The translations under genes and the position numbers were made by a program. This document shows positions 36,446 through 49,466 of a stretch of DNA of 64,000 bases, one piece after another. The stretch is from Callaeas wilsoni (Eukaryota; Chordata; Aves; Passeriformes; Callaeidae), in NCBI GenBank assembly GCA_013398955.1, contig VWPU01009597.1, positions 1 to 64,000 of the forward strand, read 5' to 3'. Every line of letters begins with the position of its first letter. Position 1 is the stretch's first letter. The notes under the pieces are model-generated. The model was not told the DNA's origin, searched no databases, and saw nothing but the letters and a program-made list of their open reading frames with translations.

Positions 36446-37789
36446 TGATTAGAAGAGAAACGATGCTTATACTTGCTTTCCAATGCATTATTCATTTCTC
36501 AATAGTATGGAAATGTGATGTCCTTTTTTATGTTCACCTTTTCCAGACCTGTCCATTGAATCATGAGAAAGGAATGAACGTGCAGTGTCATTAGAGCAGT
36601 CTCACATGTTTTTCCTGCCAGCTTGCACCTCCCAGTCACAAGGTTTATTTTGTGTCATAAAAGGACAAGAACAACAGGACGCTCACTTTGGCTGTAACAG
36701 AAGCTGAGAGTGTGACATACACTAAAATATTTGTTTGCAAGCATCAATCCTGCCCTTGCAGGTCCAAGGAGACTTGGACCCTCCTCCTGATGTTTGCTAG
36801 CTCTTATGTTCCAAGCTCCTCTGTAAACATGGTATTTATTGACTTAATTTTGTCACACAAGATTCCAAATCTCTGTATGAGGACAGAAAAGCAATGTTCT
36901 TACCTGCCAGATCCCAGCAGAATTCAGGATTTTGTGATGCAGTTTTCTTCTGGCAGGAGTAATCAGCAAATTAATAAACTGTGGATTCTTTTTTACCATG
37001 CTCTTCTTATTAACGCACAGATGCTGTTCTGTGAACAAAGATAGTCACAAACAAAAGCACCTTCTCTTTCTAAGTGCTCAAGACAGCTGTCAGTGTCCCA
37101 GGAAGCAGTTGTATGTGAAGAATCAGTTCCAGTGAGAGACCCGAGGGCAGAGAACAGTGCTTGACATCTGTGACAGTGATCCTGATGGGAAAGGGAGGGA
37201 CATGGGAATGAGTCTTGGGAGAGAGAGGCCCCTGACAGTGGTCAGGGTGGATGTTTACAGAAGGATGTACTGACAGAGTAAGTGGTGTTTCTTCCTTGGT
37301 GTACCCTTTTGGCTTTGGAGTAGTTGTGCTTGTGTTTGTATTTACATACCCATTCATATACCTGTTTCTACTTACATATCCATTCTTGTTTGTGGAAATG
37401 TGTATTTCTATTTTCTCGAGCTAAAAATTGCCTTGCCTTCTTATTTTTTCTTATTTAATAGAGTTTGATTTTTTTCTTATGCTATTTGTATTTTATCCCT
37501 TTTACAACTCATCTGTCCTTTATATATGTCATATCTTGTGGCAATTGCCAAATTTAAGTACTTTTCTGTTCCTTTTAAAACCTGTTCTTTGAGAAGCAGC
37601 ACATAGCCATTCTATTTTGTTTTCTCGATGTTATTAATATTTTTATTAATAATTTATTAATATTTTTTATTAATGCCAGTCTTCATTCTTTTTGTAAATT
37701 TCAGTGTCCTCATATTTGTAGTCACTTCCCATAACAGTAATTCCATAGCTTTAATATCCTTATCTCACCATTTGCCAGCTGTAGCACAC
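36446..37789. other. Intergenic, right of the solo LTR
   Basis: No exon is recognised. Positions 37630-37675 are an ATTAAT-rich near-palindromic low-complexity run. Confidence 0.5.
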
Positions 37790-38430
37790 GCTTTTAGGGT
37801 AGAGAACTGATACAATACCCAGGGTCTGAGTACATCCACACTAGGGCATAATGGTGTTTTCTGTTCTGCTCTGTCTTTGCTTCCTAATAACTCCTGACAT
37901 CATATTTACCTTCTTGACCACCCCTGAGTAATGAGCTGTTGTTTCAGAGAGCTGCTCGAAGATTTTTTCCCTGGTGATAGTACCTAATTTAGAGCCCGTC
38001 CCTGAGCATCCATAGCTAGGATTGTTTTCCCTCATGCACGTTACTTGGCGTTTTTCAGTGCTGGATTTCATCTTCTGTTTTATCCTCAAAGTCACTGCAC
38101 AGCATAAAATCCATATGCAGCTCTTCATACCCAGTTGTCATTGTTACTCCCAGGCAATTTTGCAACATCAGCAAGCTTTGTCACCTCACTATTCACCCCT
38201 TGTCCAAATCACTTATGAAAATCTTGGCCAGCACAGCTCCCCAGTGGTTATCTCCTTCATTGTGAAAAACTGTCTCATCTTTTTCACCTTTTGTTTCACA
38301 TCTTTTAACCACTTTAGATTAGTTATTAATCCTCATAGGAAGATCTTTCATGACAGCCCCACTTCTGTAAGATTCTTCATGAGGGACCTGAGTAGGAACT
38401 TTATGGAGAAAAGAAGAAGGAAAAAAAAAA
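37790..38430 (-). mobile_element. Ancient CR1/L3-type LINE fragment
   Basis: The plus strand keeps the antisense phrasing of old amniote CR1/L3 LINEs: TACCTTCTTGACCACCCCTG, GCAACATCAGCAAGCTTTGT then CACCTCACTATTCACCCCTT, CACTTATGAAAATCTTGGCC, and ATCTTTTAACCACTTTAGAT. It is much more diverged than the other CR1 copies here. The family name is a judgement from memory of similar repeats. Confidence 0.5.
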
Positions 38431-38889
38431 TAACAGCACAAAGTTTCTTGTGCCCAGAGGGAAAAGTACTTATGAAGATGGGTGAAGCAAAGCTTTGACT
38501 GGCCTTGTTGTACCTAGAGGTAAGATGAAAGCAAGTGGGAAAGGAAATATCTAAGGCAACTCTTTGGATGAAAAGATGCTCCATGGAGACAGGATGTTCT
38601 CCCAGGCAGCCAGAAAATCTCAGTCCTTGCAGAGATTCAGACTCTGGCTGAAGAAAGCCCTAAGATCCACGTTTTAAATCATGCTTTTCAGCAGTCGGTG
38701 CAAGGTCCATAGGCTCCATCCACAGCAGTTGCAACTCTGAATGATTCATTTGTCAAGTTCTCCTGTTACTGTCCTGACCGAAGACAGCATTGGCCTAACC
38801 TGTGATGGTCCCCATGAGCAACCCAAATCATATCTTTGAGCAGCACCTGCATAATAATTCATTTCATGTCCCTCATTTTAGATAGAAAA

Positions 38890-39030
38890 TTATCTTTCTC
38901 CCAGTCAAATCTGATATTAATTGTCATTTATTACCACAAATTACTGCAATTAGAGATGGCTTGCTATTAACAGGCTGTAAAAAAGTGAATTGCTGTTTAA
39001 TTCAAGCTGCCATTTCATGATTTAGTCATG
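38890..39030. promoter_or_regulatory. Candidate conserved AT-rich block
   Basis: Contains GATATTAATTGTCATTTATT, ACTGCAATTAGAGATGG and GCTGTTTAATTCAAGCTGCC in about 140 bp without repeat similarity. Homeodomain cores are dense. This is inference only. Confidence 0.22.
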
Positions 39031-39209
39031 ACTTGCTTGTGTCCTTCAGGCCAGTGGCAAAGGTGCTGTGCAAAATGCTCTGTCTGGAGAGTGCAGTGAG
39101 CTCCCCAGGTGGAACTGAGGCTCAGGGGTGCAATTCATCACCCTGGTACACCTGGTAGTGGAGAAGGGGATTTATTTCTTAACTGAAAGGGCACAGCAGT
39201 GTGAGCAGA

Positions 39210-39535
39210 CAGGCCCACTGAGGAGAGAGCATCAGCTCTTCTCCGATTCTCCATGGACTGCAAGGGCACAGCTGCCTCACCATGGTCTGCACCACAGGCT
39301 GCAGAGGAATCTCAGTGCTGGCACCTGGACCACCTCCTCTCCCTCTTTCTTCACTGACCTTGGTGTCAGCAGAGCTGTTTCTCTCACATATTCTCACTCC
39401 TTTCTTCTCTGGCTGCAATTGCTTCTGCAAAATAACTTATTTTCCTTCTTAAATATGTTATCTCAGAGGCATTACTACCGTGTCTAATGGGCTCAGCTCT
39501 GCTCAGCAGCAGGTCCATCTTGGAGCTGGCAAGAT
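39210..39535 (-). mobile_element. Fragment of the same LTR family as 35413-36440
   Basis: On the minus strand the sequence TTGGAGC near 39515, then AACAGCTCTGCTGACACCAAG-like sequence and CTGCAGCCTGTGGTGCAGAC, parallels positions about 35510-35770 of the intact LTR. Only the 5' part of the LTR is left, and its middle part is missing. Confidence 0.75.
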
Positions 39536-42500
39536 TTATTTGTTAAGCCTTATTTATTATATTAATGTATTTATTAAGCCTTATTATTTATAGGGCTTGA
39601 TTTTTGAGAAAAAGTTCATGGAGCACAATATCACAAAACAATTTATATCCCATGTTTATCTCTTCAGTCCCCGTCACGAAGTGTGACAATGTACATCTCC
39701 TGCTTCCTTTGTTTTTGTCACACCAATCTTAAAAGAAACACAGACTCCTTTAAGAAGCCTTACATCATTAGCCATTCAGCAGATTGCACTTACTAAGCTT
39801 AAAGGGGTGTGGGGGTGTTGAGGAATGTTGTGATTATTGTTGTGAAGTCTTTTGTGGACCCACACATCCCACTTTGGTCCTGACTTGGAGTGCTCAATGG
39901 TGTTACTCTATGAAGCAGTCTCGGCAGCTGCTGTAAATTGCATTTCCCTTGTTCCAGCCCCTGCTATGTCACACCACCCATTGAATTGAGTGGGAAACTT
40001 ACGTCTGTGCTGCGAATCGTGACTGAAAAACTGATCCAGTTTAAAAATAAATATTTTGCAGAGGATTTTTGTTTTTAGACGTGAGGCCAAAAGCACCAAC
40101 TCGATTCACAATGCGGCTGCAAACTGATTGCTCCAGATCCATGATGTAACAGGGTACCAGGTGGGCAAAGGAGTGTGCTGCAGGAGCGAGGGGGCAGAGA
40201 TGCATTGGTGCTCGCCACAAAGCCGCAGCCTCATGTGGAGACAGCTCTCCGTCAGCCACTGCTCTCGTCTCCTTTCCCTGCCCTTTCATGCCCACCCACC
40301 ATGCTACCACCTGTGCTGTACTGGCACAAGCAGCTTCATGACTGCTGAGCCAAACAGCTGAAAAATGACTTTGCAAAAAGATGGCTTATTTGTCATCCGA
40401 GTAAGTACAGTGATCCTGTTCACCCTCTGTTGCATAAACGACTATGCTGGCACAATTGGTGGGCAGACCAGAAGAAGAAGCAAATGCTGAAGATGGATTT
40501 GGGAGGAAATATGGATTGACTGTCTTGTTAGTGGCAATGTAGAAACCCACACAATACAAATACATTTGAAATGTGTGCAGCCCAGGAATCATATTTGTGC
40601 TTCCCATGTTTCCAAGGTCCTACCATGTCTCACATGGAGACACCAGGATTCCCCACGCAGTGCTGGTATCAAGAATGTGTGGACTTGTGATACCTCCAGA
40701 GTATGCATGTGCCCCCATCCCTACTCTGGAGCCCAAATACACAGGCAGCGCATCAGTGGCTGCTCCTGATGCCTGAAAGACTTTGTGCACATGTTCTGGT
40801 GTCCCACAGCTGCTGTGAGACAAAGTGCTTAGTTCAAATTCCACAGGGGCACACTGACGTGGTCATGCTAATGCCTTTCCCTCTGCTCTCCAGCTAAAAG
40901 CCATTTCCAGGACATGAGGCACAAGGCAAAGCTGCTTAGCAGGCTTCCATGGCAGCTTTCTGTGTGAGTGCGCCTTCCCTCTCCTCACTGTGGCCGGAAT
41001 AAGTCGGTGCTCCAGGCCTCCCCATGAGCTCAGGCACGCACACAGACAAGCTGTGGAAGTTGACAGCCTGGGGGTGCCCCTGAGCCCTGTGTCTTGGCAA
41101 GGTGTCTGTACCCTGCGTGCCAGGGCTGGGGACAGCAGGTCCCTCCTGCAGCCCTGAAGCAGGCAGCTCAGGGTCCCCTCAGGCATGGCAGGAGCTGCTC
41201 CTCTCCCCACTGGCAGGTACATCAGAAATCTGCTTCTCTAGACAACTTTTGTGCCAGTTCCTTTCCTTAACTTGCTGAAGCAAGTCATATAATCCCCATG
41301 TCACCCAACACTGCTCCGAAATTGTCTTGTACCAAATTTTTCAGTTTGAAGTAGTTTGTTCCAAGCTGGCTACAAATCACACAGGCAAAGTGTGTTGTCC
41401 CCCAGGTCCCTCTCAGGCCAAGGACACCCAGGTGGATCCTTCTGAGAGCATTCGCAGCCCTGAGGGCAGCAGAGCCCCGTGGCATCTAATGCGGGTGAAG
41501 TGCTGGGACATCCCAGGCATGGCTTGGCCATCGAAGGCACAGAAGCTCCTGGTGGTAAACGGGCATCAGAGAGAGGCCTGGACAGCCCGTCACTGCCTGC
41601 ACACAGAGGGGGTGAAGGAAAAGGCAATCCACTGTCATCCACTGGGCATGAAATACACTCCACGGCAAAGCCTCTCCAAGGTCACCTGCTCACAGGGACA
41701 GAAAATGTGGGCTGCAGCCTCTGGACCCACCTCTGCAGCCTTCTCAGGAGGCTTCTCTGGAGGGAGCAGGTAGCATTGCTGGGATTAAAAAGCTCCTTCA
41801 GTGCAGGGACAGTAATTACTGCCAGGTGATCCATTCATCTGGGAGGCAACTGTGTTCACTAGTCGTAATTTTTAGTTGGTTCTATGGAAGGGAACACACT
41901 TTTGTCCATCTTCAGAATGGAATGGTGGTTAATTTCTCCTGGCGGAAGGAGAGATGCTTAAAGACAATTGAGGAGACTACAGCTTTTCCTTTAGTACAGC
42001 CTGGCACACCCTGTACTGTGGATCATTTTCCTGCAAAAGAGGCTGAGTCTCTGCATCCAGCCTGGAGAAAGATGTAATAAGCAGCTATTAGCATCATGTC
42101 TGCAGGTTGCTGAGCAGCGCAGTTAGCTGGTTGTCAGCTCTGCACCAGGTTCCTGCTGCCTTCACTCTTTGAATGGAAAAGTCCTTGAAAATCCATCTGT
42201 TTCTTAAAATGGAGAGCTTGGATGAAATTCACCTGGCTGTAACTGTGCAGTAGGATCAGTTTGATGCTGTTTGGTTTGCTAGCACACTCATATATTGTCT
42301 CTGTGCTCACGAACTTCCATTTTCAATGAGCTGCTCATTGATGACTTTGGATTTTACTTCACTGCTGCTGAAATTACTGTGCTAGCCCATGCCTTGGAGT
42401 GGTTTGTGCCAGGTTGCCTGCAGACTTTGACCACTATCTCATTGCCTTGATCTTGGCATGCTTGCATCAGCTATAAGCAGAGAGAAAGAAAGAATACTTG

Positions 42501-43050
42501 TGGTAGTGGGAGAAGGAGATTTCTTTATCACTACCCAGGTTGTGCTTCTGGGGTGTAGAGGGAAAGCTTAAATGCAAACTCAGAAAAGCCCAGAACAACA
42601 TAAACCAGTGACCACGTGGTTTTCTGGGTTATTCAGGCTGCATCTGTTGCAAAGCATCAGCTTGATGGACAGGAAATCTGCAGATAATTTTCTGTGCTGT
42701 ATGTCATGGCAGAGGGACTTGCCAGGTGAACTGGGACTTTCTGGATATTGCACAAGCAAAGGCAAGGGAAGGAGGGAAAAGCCAGCCACCATGGTGATAC
42801 TGCTGTCCTGCATCTCCTGCTAAAGCACGGAGAAATGGGAAAAGCTCTGTTCTATCTTTTCTCTGCTTTTTCCGTCGTTTGTCTGTGTCCCTTTCCTTAA
42901 CACACACACACACAGATAAAAGCAGATTTGGCAAGAGGCAGGATGAAGGATTGGGAAAGAATATTCATTTCCCTACTTGGGTCTGTTGCTGCAGAAGAAG
43001 TGTTAATTTTTATTACTGTTGCATAAAGAAAAAGCTGAGCAGCCTCCAGG
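39536..43050. other. Intergenic, mixed GC
   Basis: No gene is recognised. A CA run lies at about 42899-42915. Confidence 0.5.
42899..42915. repeat. (CA)n microsatellite
   Basis: A perfect CA run of about eight units. Confidence 0.9.
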
Positions 43051-43054
43051 AGGA

Positions 43055-43215
43055 GAGAGCAGCCCCAGGCGCCTGGCAGCGCAGCTGAGGTGCGAGACGT
43101 GGGCCTGGTCGCCTGTCGGGCATCTGACGCTTTCTGGCTGCGTCTGCTGCTCTGCACCGACGGCAGGCGCAGTGTCCGCGGCTGCCAAAGCTGAGCTGAC
43201 CTCCAGCTGCCTTTA
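43055..43215. promoter_or_regulatory. Orphan CpG-rich patch
   Basis: CpG clusters such as CAGGCGCCTGGCAGCGCAG-like sequence, GAGACGTGGG, CCGACGGCAGGCGCAG and GTCCGCGGCTGCC fall within about 160 bp in a background with few CpGs. It is more than 14 kb from any coding exon. It may be an orphan promoter of a non-coding RNA or an enhancer; no exon can be shown. Confidence 0.35.
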
Positions 43216-44959
43216 TCGGAGGCAAAGACGAGTGTGAGTGTCTGTGGGGTTTCATCTGTTCGTAGTGGAACAAGGAGAGTTGGTGTTTAAGCATGTAACT
43301 GGCTCCTGTGGTAAATCTCTCCCTTCCTGCCTCCACCACGATCCTGTGCTTGCAGACGACCACACAAAAAAAATTCCTGCTTTCTCAGAAACTTCCCAGG
43401 GTGTATTTTATTTACAGACCTGAATTTCTGGAAAAATCAGCAAATGTGAGACTGTTGTGGTATTTCGACCACAGTCTTTTCTGGTGTGTATCTTCAGTGA
43501 GTGCCCAGGTGAGCTCCTTGCTGACCCAGCTCTTCAGCCTGCAGATCCTGCTCACAAACCCGCAGTGTTTAAGGGCAGAACGGAACCTCAAATCGCTTGG
43601 GCAGACTCCCTGTCTATCGCAGGCTATTACATTTCATTTGCTCACCTCTGTCTGGAGCCCAATTACTTGTGTGGGAATACAGGCATCCAGCCTTGAGCTG
43701 GCAAGAGCTATTGCCTTTGGCACTGAGAGTTAATGGTTAAGCACCCTGGCTGGTGGAGGTTTGCACTCCACTTCCAGGCTGAATTTGTGTGGCTGCAGCT
43801 TCATTCCTCAGTTTTTGCTATGACTTTCTCCTCTTTATCCTTTCCTTCGCAACCACTATTTTCTCTCTGAACAAAAGTTCATACTAATTGTAACAAGGTC
43901 AGCTCTCACATCCTTTTTAAGCACTTCAGGTGTTTCACAGCAGTGTTTTCTCCAAGTCTTGAAATGTTTAGCATTTTTTATTTTACTGTAACTTCTTAAA
44001 TATTGAACAGCTTCCAGAACTGCAGAGGCCAGAAGTGGATACAGCGATCAATGTGCAAAGTTAAAATACCCCTTTCAGCTCCTTTGGGTATGCAGAGGCC
44101 ATTTAGGCACACAAGGCACATGTTTTCTTGCTTCTTCTCAGAATTCCTCATCCCCGCTTGGACACAGTCGTGCTGTCCTGCCCCCTTCCCTACTGCTCTG
44201 CACCTAGTTCCAGGCTTCAAAAGCCTTTTCTTTGTAGGGCTCGGCAGACTGACAAGTCCAGCTTGGCTGTCCTGTGCCTTCCTGCTGCTCCTGAGCCACT
44301 TGGAAAGGTGCTGCTCTCCTGGTCACCAGAGAGACTGCCAGTCCCTGCTGTCTCTTGTCAAAGCCACTCCATCCTGCGCACTGCCACTGAGTGTCCCGGT
44401 GCTGCTGACAGCTGCTGGGTGAGGGACCAGCAGCCAGGTCATCACTCCTTTCAAGTGCCGAATTTTAATTCCTTTTAGCATCTTTCTGAGGTGCAGCAAT
44501 GCAAGTATCTGTCCAGGTAATGAAAAATGCAGGACAAAGCACAAGGGCCAAAGACTGTCAACAAGACAGAAACCAAAGTGAACGTCCCAAGGGCTCAGGC
44601 ATCCATCTGGGTGACCGAGCTCACTGAGCCCCTGCTGCGTGACGGCAGCTGGGCTCCAGCTGCTCCTGGGAGATCTTTGGGAAGGTTTTGAGGACTTCTT
44701 TTAAGCACTCACTTAGGCAGTTACTGTAAAAAAAGCATTAGAAAATATCCTGTTGCAGGAGCTCCCAGGACCTTTGCTCTTGCATGCCCACAAAACCTGA
44801 GCATCTTCAGCCTTCAGAAGCAGCTGTGAGCAGGGTGGATGGTTCAGCCTTCCCTAAAGTGGTGGATGCATAGTCCATCACAGGGACATTGAGGCAAATT
44901 TGCAGATAGATGCAGCTTCTGTTAAATCCAGTGCAAAACCGGTCATATAAACCAAAGCT

Positions 44960-45185
44960 GGATTTCAGCTGGAGTCTCTTTATTCTGTAATAAATTCCTA
45001 AACGGTCTGTCAGATTTTATATTCTCTCATAAACATCTAATTAAGGAAAAAGAAAACCTCTGCTTCATAAAATCCCTGACTGATAGTACTAATAAAATGT
45101 CATAAATAACAATGAATGTTGTGATAATGCTTTTATAGACTAATCACCTTTCATTATCATTAGCACAGAAGTGATAAGCACCCAA
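44960..45185. promoter_or_regulatory. Candidate conserved AT-rich block
   Basis: Contains AACATCTAATTAAGG, TAATAAAATGTCATAAA and GCTTTTATAGACTAATCACC, words suited to CDX/HOX and other homeodomain factors, with no recognised repeat. An octamer ATGCAAAT lies further on at 45681-45688. This is inference from composition. Confidence 0.25.
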
Positions 45186-46619
45186 ACTAAGATATCTCAG
45201 TGTCATGGTGGTGCTGCCAGATGCAGAACAGGGAATGGCCAGGAGGTAAAGGAGAAGGGAGGGGTCTTCTTGTCAGCAGCTGGTTTTGGGGCCTTCCTCG
45301 CCGGTTCCTGGGCTGGAGATGACATTGTGGCCCTGGGAGCAGGGAAGCCTGTCCTCAGGCTCTTGGGAGTTCCCTGGCACAGCTTGTCCCCACGTGTGGT
45401 CTGCCCTGTGGAGCATTACCATTGCAGCAGGGAGCTGAGCACAAGGACTGTGGCTTGCACCACAGCAATTTGGGGAGGCCCACCTCAACCCCTTGCTGTG
45501 TTTGAAGCAAGAAGGAGGCTCCTGGCCCAATTTACATGTGCCCAAGTAGAGATGAAGGCAGAGCTTTGTTCCCCAGGCATCACACCAGGGAAGCAATCCT
45601 TGCAACTCATGCTGGCCTCACAACCCAGCTGTACAGGGGCTTCAAAGTTGGAGATGGTTCCCTGGAAATTATGTGCAAATATGCAAATTATTTCATTATG
45701 TTGCTGGCATGAAATGGCGCACACAGAGCAGATAAAAGCTTGGCAGCTACAGAAATTGGGAAAGTGTAAAGGAGTTTGAAGAGAGATGCTAAGCTTCCTC
45801 ATCTCATTTTTGCCCTCTGTGTGAGTGAGTGAGGTGGGGAAAAAGACTCAAGGCTGGCCAGGGAAAGCGGGACATCTCCACCCAGCATTCCACGGCTACC
45901 TCCACCGTGCTTGGTTAATGCAGCTGAAGGTGGATACTTTGGCTGGAATGTGTTCATGTACCAAGTGGCATCTGTGCTATGTCTCATATGTGCTATGTTT
46001 GTTCCTCGCCTCATCCAGGAAATCCTAAGTGGTAGAGAAGGAGGCACCATGAGCTTGTTTTCTTTATCCTCCAAATCAGAAAGTCAAGACTGGCAGTAAG
46101 AAAATATATTCTTTTTGTAGGATTCTTTGTCCAGCACAGTGGCGCCAGAGGTTCGAAGGGATGGGGCGGTACGTGTGAAACACCTGGAGTTACAACATCG
46201 AGGAAGTTTTCAAAGAATACCCATAAATCTTCCCAGGACATGCATTTTTTCCACCCACCATCCACCACTGGTGTCACACTGGCTGTTGGTCAGCTGGCTG
46301 CCCGGATCCAAGCCTGGGGCTGCCGGCACTGACCTGGCATTGCTCTCACCCCAAGCTCCACAGCCAACCTGGGAGCCGACCTGCTCCAACACCTAACCCC
46401 GGCTGGTTTCTGTTGGCCATGTCCAGCCTCATGCTTGGAGCCTCAGCAATTAGATCATTTAATAACCATCTCAATTCGGGCTGTTTTGTGTAAAGCATTT
46501 TACCTGGCTTTATTTCTCGCATTGCTTTGTATTCCTTCAAACTCCAAACCCACAAATCGATGTGGTGACGCTATTTTTGCCTCTAAAATGTTTACTCCTG
46601 GCTCTCTTTAGGACCTAAA

Positions 46620-47525
46620 AGGCTGAAAACTGCATCATAATTGTCCAATTAGTCCTAATGCTGCGTAGTGTTGACTGTTTAGTTACCATATATTGTGTAC
46701 AGAACTAATTGTGGTGAAAGTAAATGAATGTGAAGGAAACAAACAAGCTACTAGAAAATAATTACTTGGAGTGTTTCTTTTTAGTACCTGTACAGCAGAT
46801 TTCATTATAGTCAACAGCTTCTAAAGCTGCTTGAAATAGCGGTATTTGTCATTTTCATAGAAACTTGATAATGACATTAATTTATCTTAATGGTCTGTTC
46901 TATTGTTATAAATAGTAAAATTAGCTTAAATTGTCTTGCTTTTGCTGGTTTTGGATGGCTCCAAAGGGCCCCACAACAGCAGATGAGTAGATAATTTGGT
47001 GTGCTTGACAGATTTCCAATAATTTGTTATGTGGAACATGAGGTAATGCTAGTACCATTAATGTTCATTTTCCTCTAAATTCATTACTGCCCTTTTCCCT
47101 TTTATCTTTTTTAATGTCTGGGCCATTTTTCTATATTTCAAGTGGAGCTACAAAGCCTATTCATATTCAGCTATAGTAGCTATTAACATTCTGCACATAG
47201 AGAACATCATGTAGGAAAACAACTCTTTATGAAATGATGAGGCTGGTGGCTATTTATGCTGAAAAGTAGGCAAAATGGGTTGTTTGCTGGTATTAGGGAT
47301 TGGCTGTAATTAAGTCAAATGTAATTTTAAAGAAATTTAAATGTTTTCATTTTTATAGCCAAGGTAAAACACAATTCAGGGAAATTCTAAGATGGTGTAA
47401 ATGCATTAATAAAAACTATTTTCCCTGTTTTCTACTCCTCCTGATTAAACTTAGCTGACGATTTTATGCATGGCTAGTTGTTTGCACAATATTTTCTACC
47501 CAATTTAAACCTAATTAGTCTTGGG
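46620..47525. promoter_or_regulatory. Long AT-rich block dense in ATTA cores
   Basis: About 900 bp with no recognised repeat and with more than a dozen ATTA/TAAT cores, for example GTCCAATTAGTCCTAATG, GAAAATAATTACTTGG, ATGACATTAATTTATC, CTGTAATTAAGTCAAATG and AAACCTAATTAGTCTTGG. The composition is what conserved developmental enhancers usually look like and differs from the GC-richer flanks on both sides. The target gene is unknown. Confidence 0.35.
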
Positions 47526-48165
47526 AAAGTATTAAAATTAACGGTACTTTTATGTGGGTTTGCTGATATGGTAATGATCTGAACAAACAGGAGAGCTTTC
47601 CATCGGGGAAGAATAATTTTGCCTCCTGCTCCTTTTCTGTCTTTTTACCTTTGTCTCTAAACAACACCAGTATCCCCTTCCCCTCCAGGTGCAGAGCCAT
47701 GGAAGGGGAGGAAGGGATGAGGTTCTGCTGTCCATATCTCACCGGTGTGTCCGTAGTGTATATGAAAATCCGAACAGAAGGAGTGAGACACGAGGCCGGC
47801 TGCCATGGGGTGGCTATGGAGGGATGCCTGGCACCATGGCCATGTCCCCATCATGTGGCAGGGAGCAGGGGCAGGCCAGGGGGGGAGGGAGTGCTCTGGG
47901 GAGAGGATGATGCCCTGGTGCTGCCTCCCTGCTGAGTGGTGGTGGTGATGACCCCCTGTCCATCCAGGTGGGAGGACGATGATCCTTTCTGCTGGAAAGT
48001 GCTTGGTGAGCTGTGGATCTTGGCAGGCTTCCACGGAAGTGTATTTTCATGAAGTTTCAAACACAAAGTGCTCCTGAGTGATGGAAGTATTTTTGAAAAT
48101 CTCAGTTGTCTTTCAGGAAAAGCTTGATTGAGAACATTCTTAAATTCTGTATTATTTTTAGATTT

Positions 48166-48300
48166 CATAGCATCACAGAAGGTTTGAGGTGGGAAAGGAC
48201 CTCTGGAGGTCATTTTAGTCCAGCATCTCAAGCAAGTTCTCTAGGACCATGTCCAGACAGCTTCTGAATATCTTCAAGGTGGGAGCTGACATTTCTTCAG
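48166..48300 (-). mobile_element. CR1 LINE fragment
   Basis: The plus strand reads CATAGCATCACAGAAGGTTT, GGTGGGAAAGGACCTCTGGA, then GTCCAGACAGCTTCTGAATA, an antisense CR1 3' part of about 135 bp. Confidence 0.75.
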
Positions 48301-49466
48301 TTTAGGTGTAGCAGGCAACATGTGGCTCTGAGAAACCGTGAATTACCACGATAGTCAAACCAATGCATTATTTTGGTGTTTAAAATCAGCCACTGCTTAT
48401 GCCTGATGTAAATGTCTGCCCTCTAAGCCTACATCCCAGCACTGCTGTTGGTTGTGACAGAGTGATGGACAGGCCCCTCACCCAGGTTTAGGGCTCAGCT
48501 AACCCCTTCATCAGTCAGGGGGCATGCTTTCCTGGCTGCTCTCAAAGCTGCCCTTCCCAGGGGCTTTACGTCTGACTAACTTGGAAAACTCCTCCTGTCT
48601 GTGGTAGCGTTTCTCTCACCGAGCTTTAGACACCGTAGTGCAAGAGTTGGTACATTGGCTGCTCTGCTCATCCCCACTCCCTTTCAAGCGAGGCGAGGAG
48701 AAAAGCTATGTCCACAGGGTGAGTCATCTGATTTGTTTCAGACAACTACACTAGGATGAGATGAACAGCACCTAAAAGTGCCAATTTCTCTCCATTAAGG
48801 AGAAAGGGAGCCCAGGCTCCTTGGTATAAACATTAGGTATCAACATGACAGATCCCTGTGCCTGGGCAAAGCATCTCTATCCTTGTGCCTCACTCCCAGA
48901 CCGGGGGTGGGAGAGGTGTTCATCTGCTGCAGTTCTTCTCCATCATGAAGGTCCCGAGTAGCCCAAAGATTGCACAGCTGTGTGTTAATTCTGGGTATGG
49001 AAGTGCAACATAATTACACAATGACAAGTTTTTCCAGACTTCCAAGGCTTATGTATCTTTCCAAGTTTGGGCTGAAGCTTAGCTGCAGTCTCCCTATAGG
49101 TGTATTTTGCTCTTCCTGGTTTGTATATATGAGTTTTAATTTTTTTTTTTTTGAAGACGTGCTTATTTTTAAATTTTGGGAATGTTGCTGTGCATGCTGA
49201 ATTTTAAGAAAATCTTGGTTTTTATCTGTCACTGCTTCTGTAGTGAGAAATGTATTGACTTGACTGAGCGTTTATAATTAAAATATCTGCTACTCAAAAC
49301 TTCCAAAGACTCACCGAGCAACAGTCAGACACACCTGGCTGAAGCTGGAATCGGCACATTTTGTGTGTTGTTTGCAAGTGCCTGTCACAACATGCCAAGT
49401 TTGCTCCTTGCTCATGCTTAGCTTTTATCTGTTCCACAATGAAAAATCACGCTAAACAAAGGGGAA

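Noticed and set aside
45171..45779. 202-codon open frame on the plus strand
   Set aside because: It starts at a GTG, shows no domain, splice context or CpG promoter, and fits a chance frame in mixed-GC DNA. Conservation data could reopen this.
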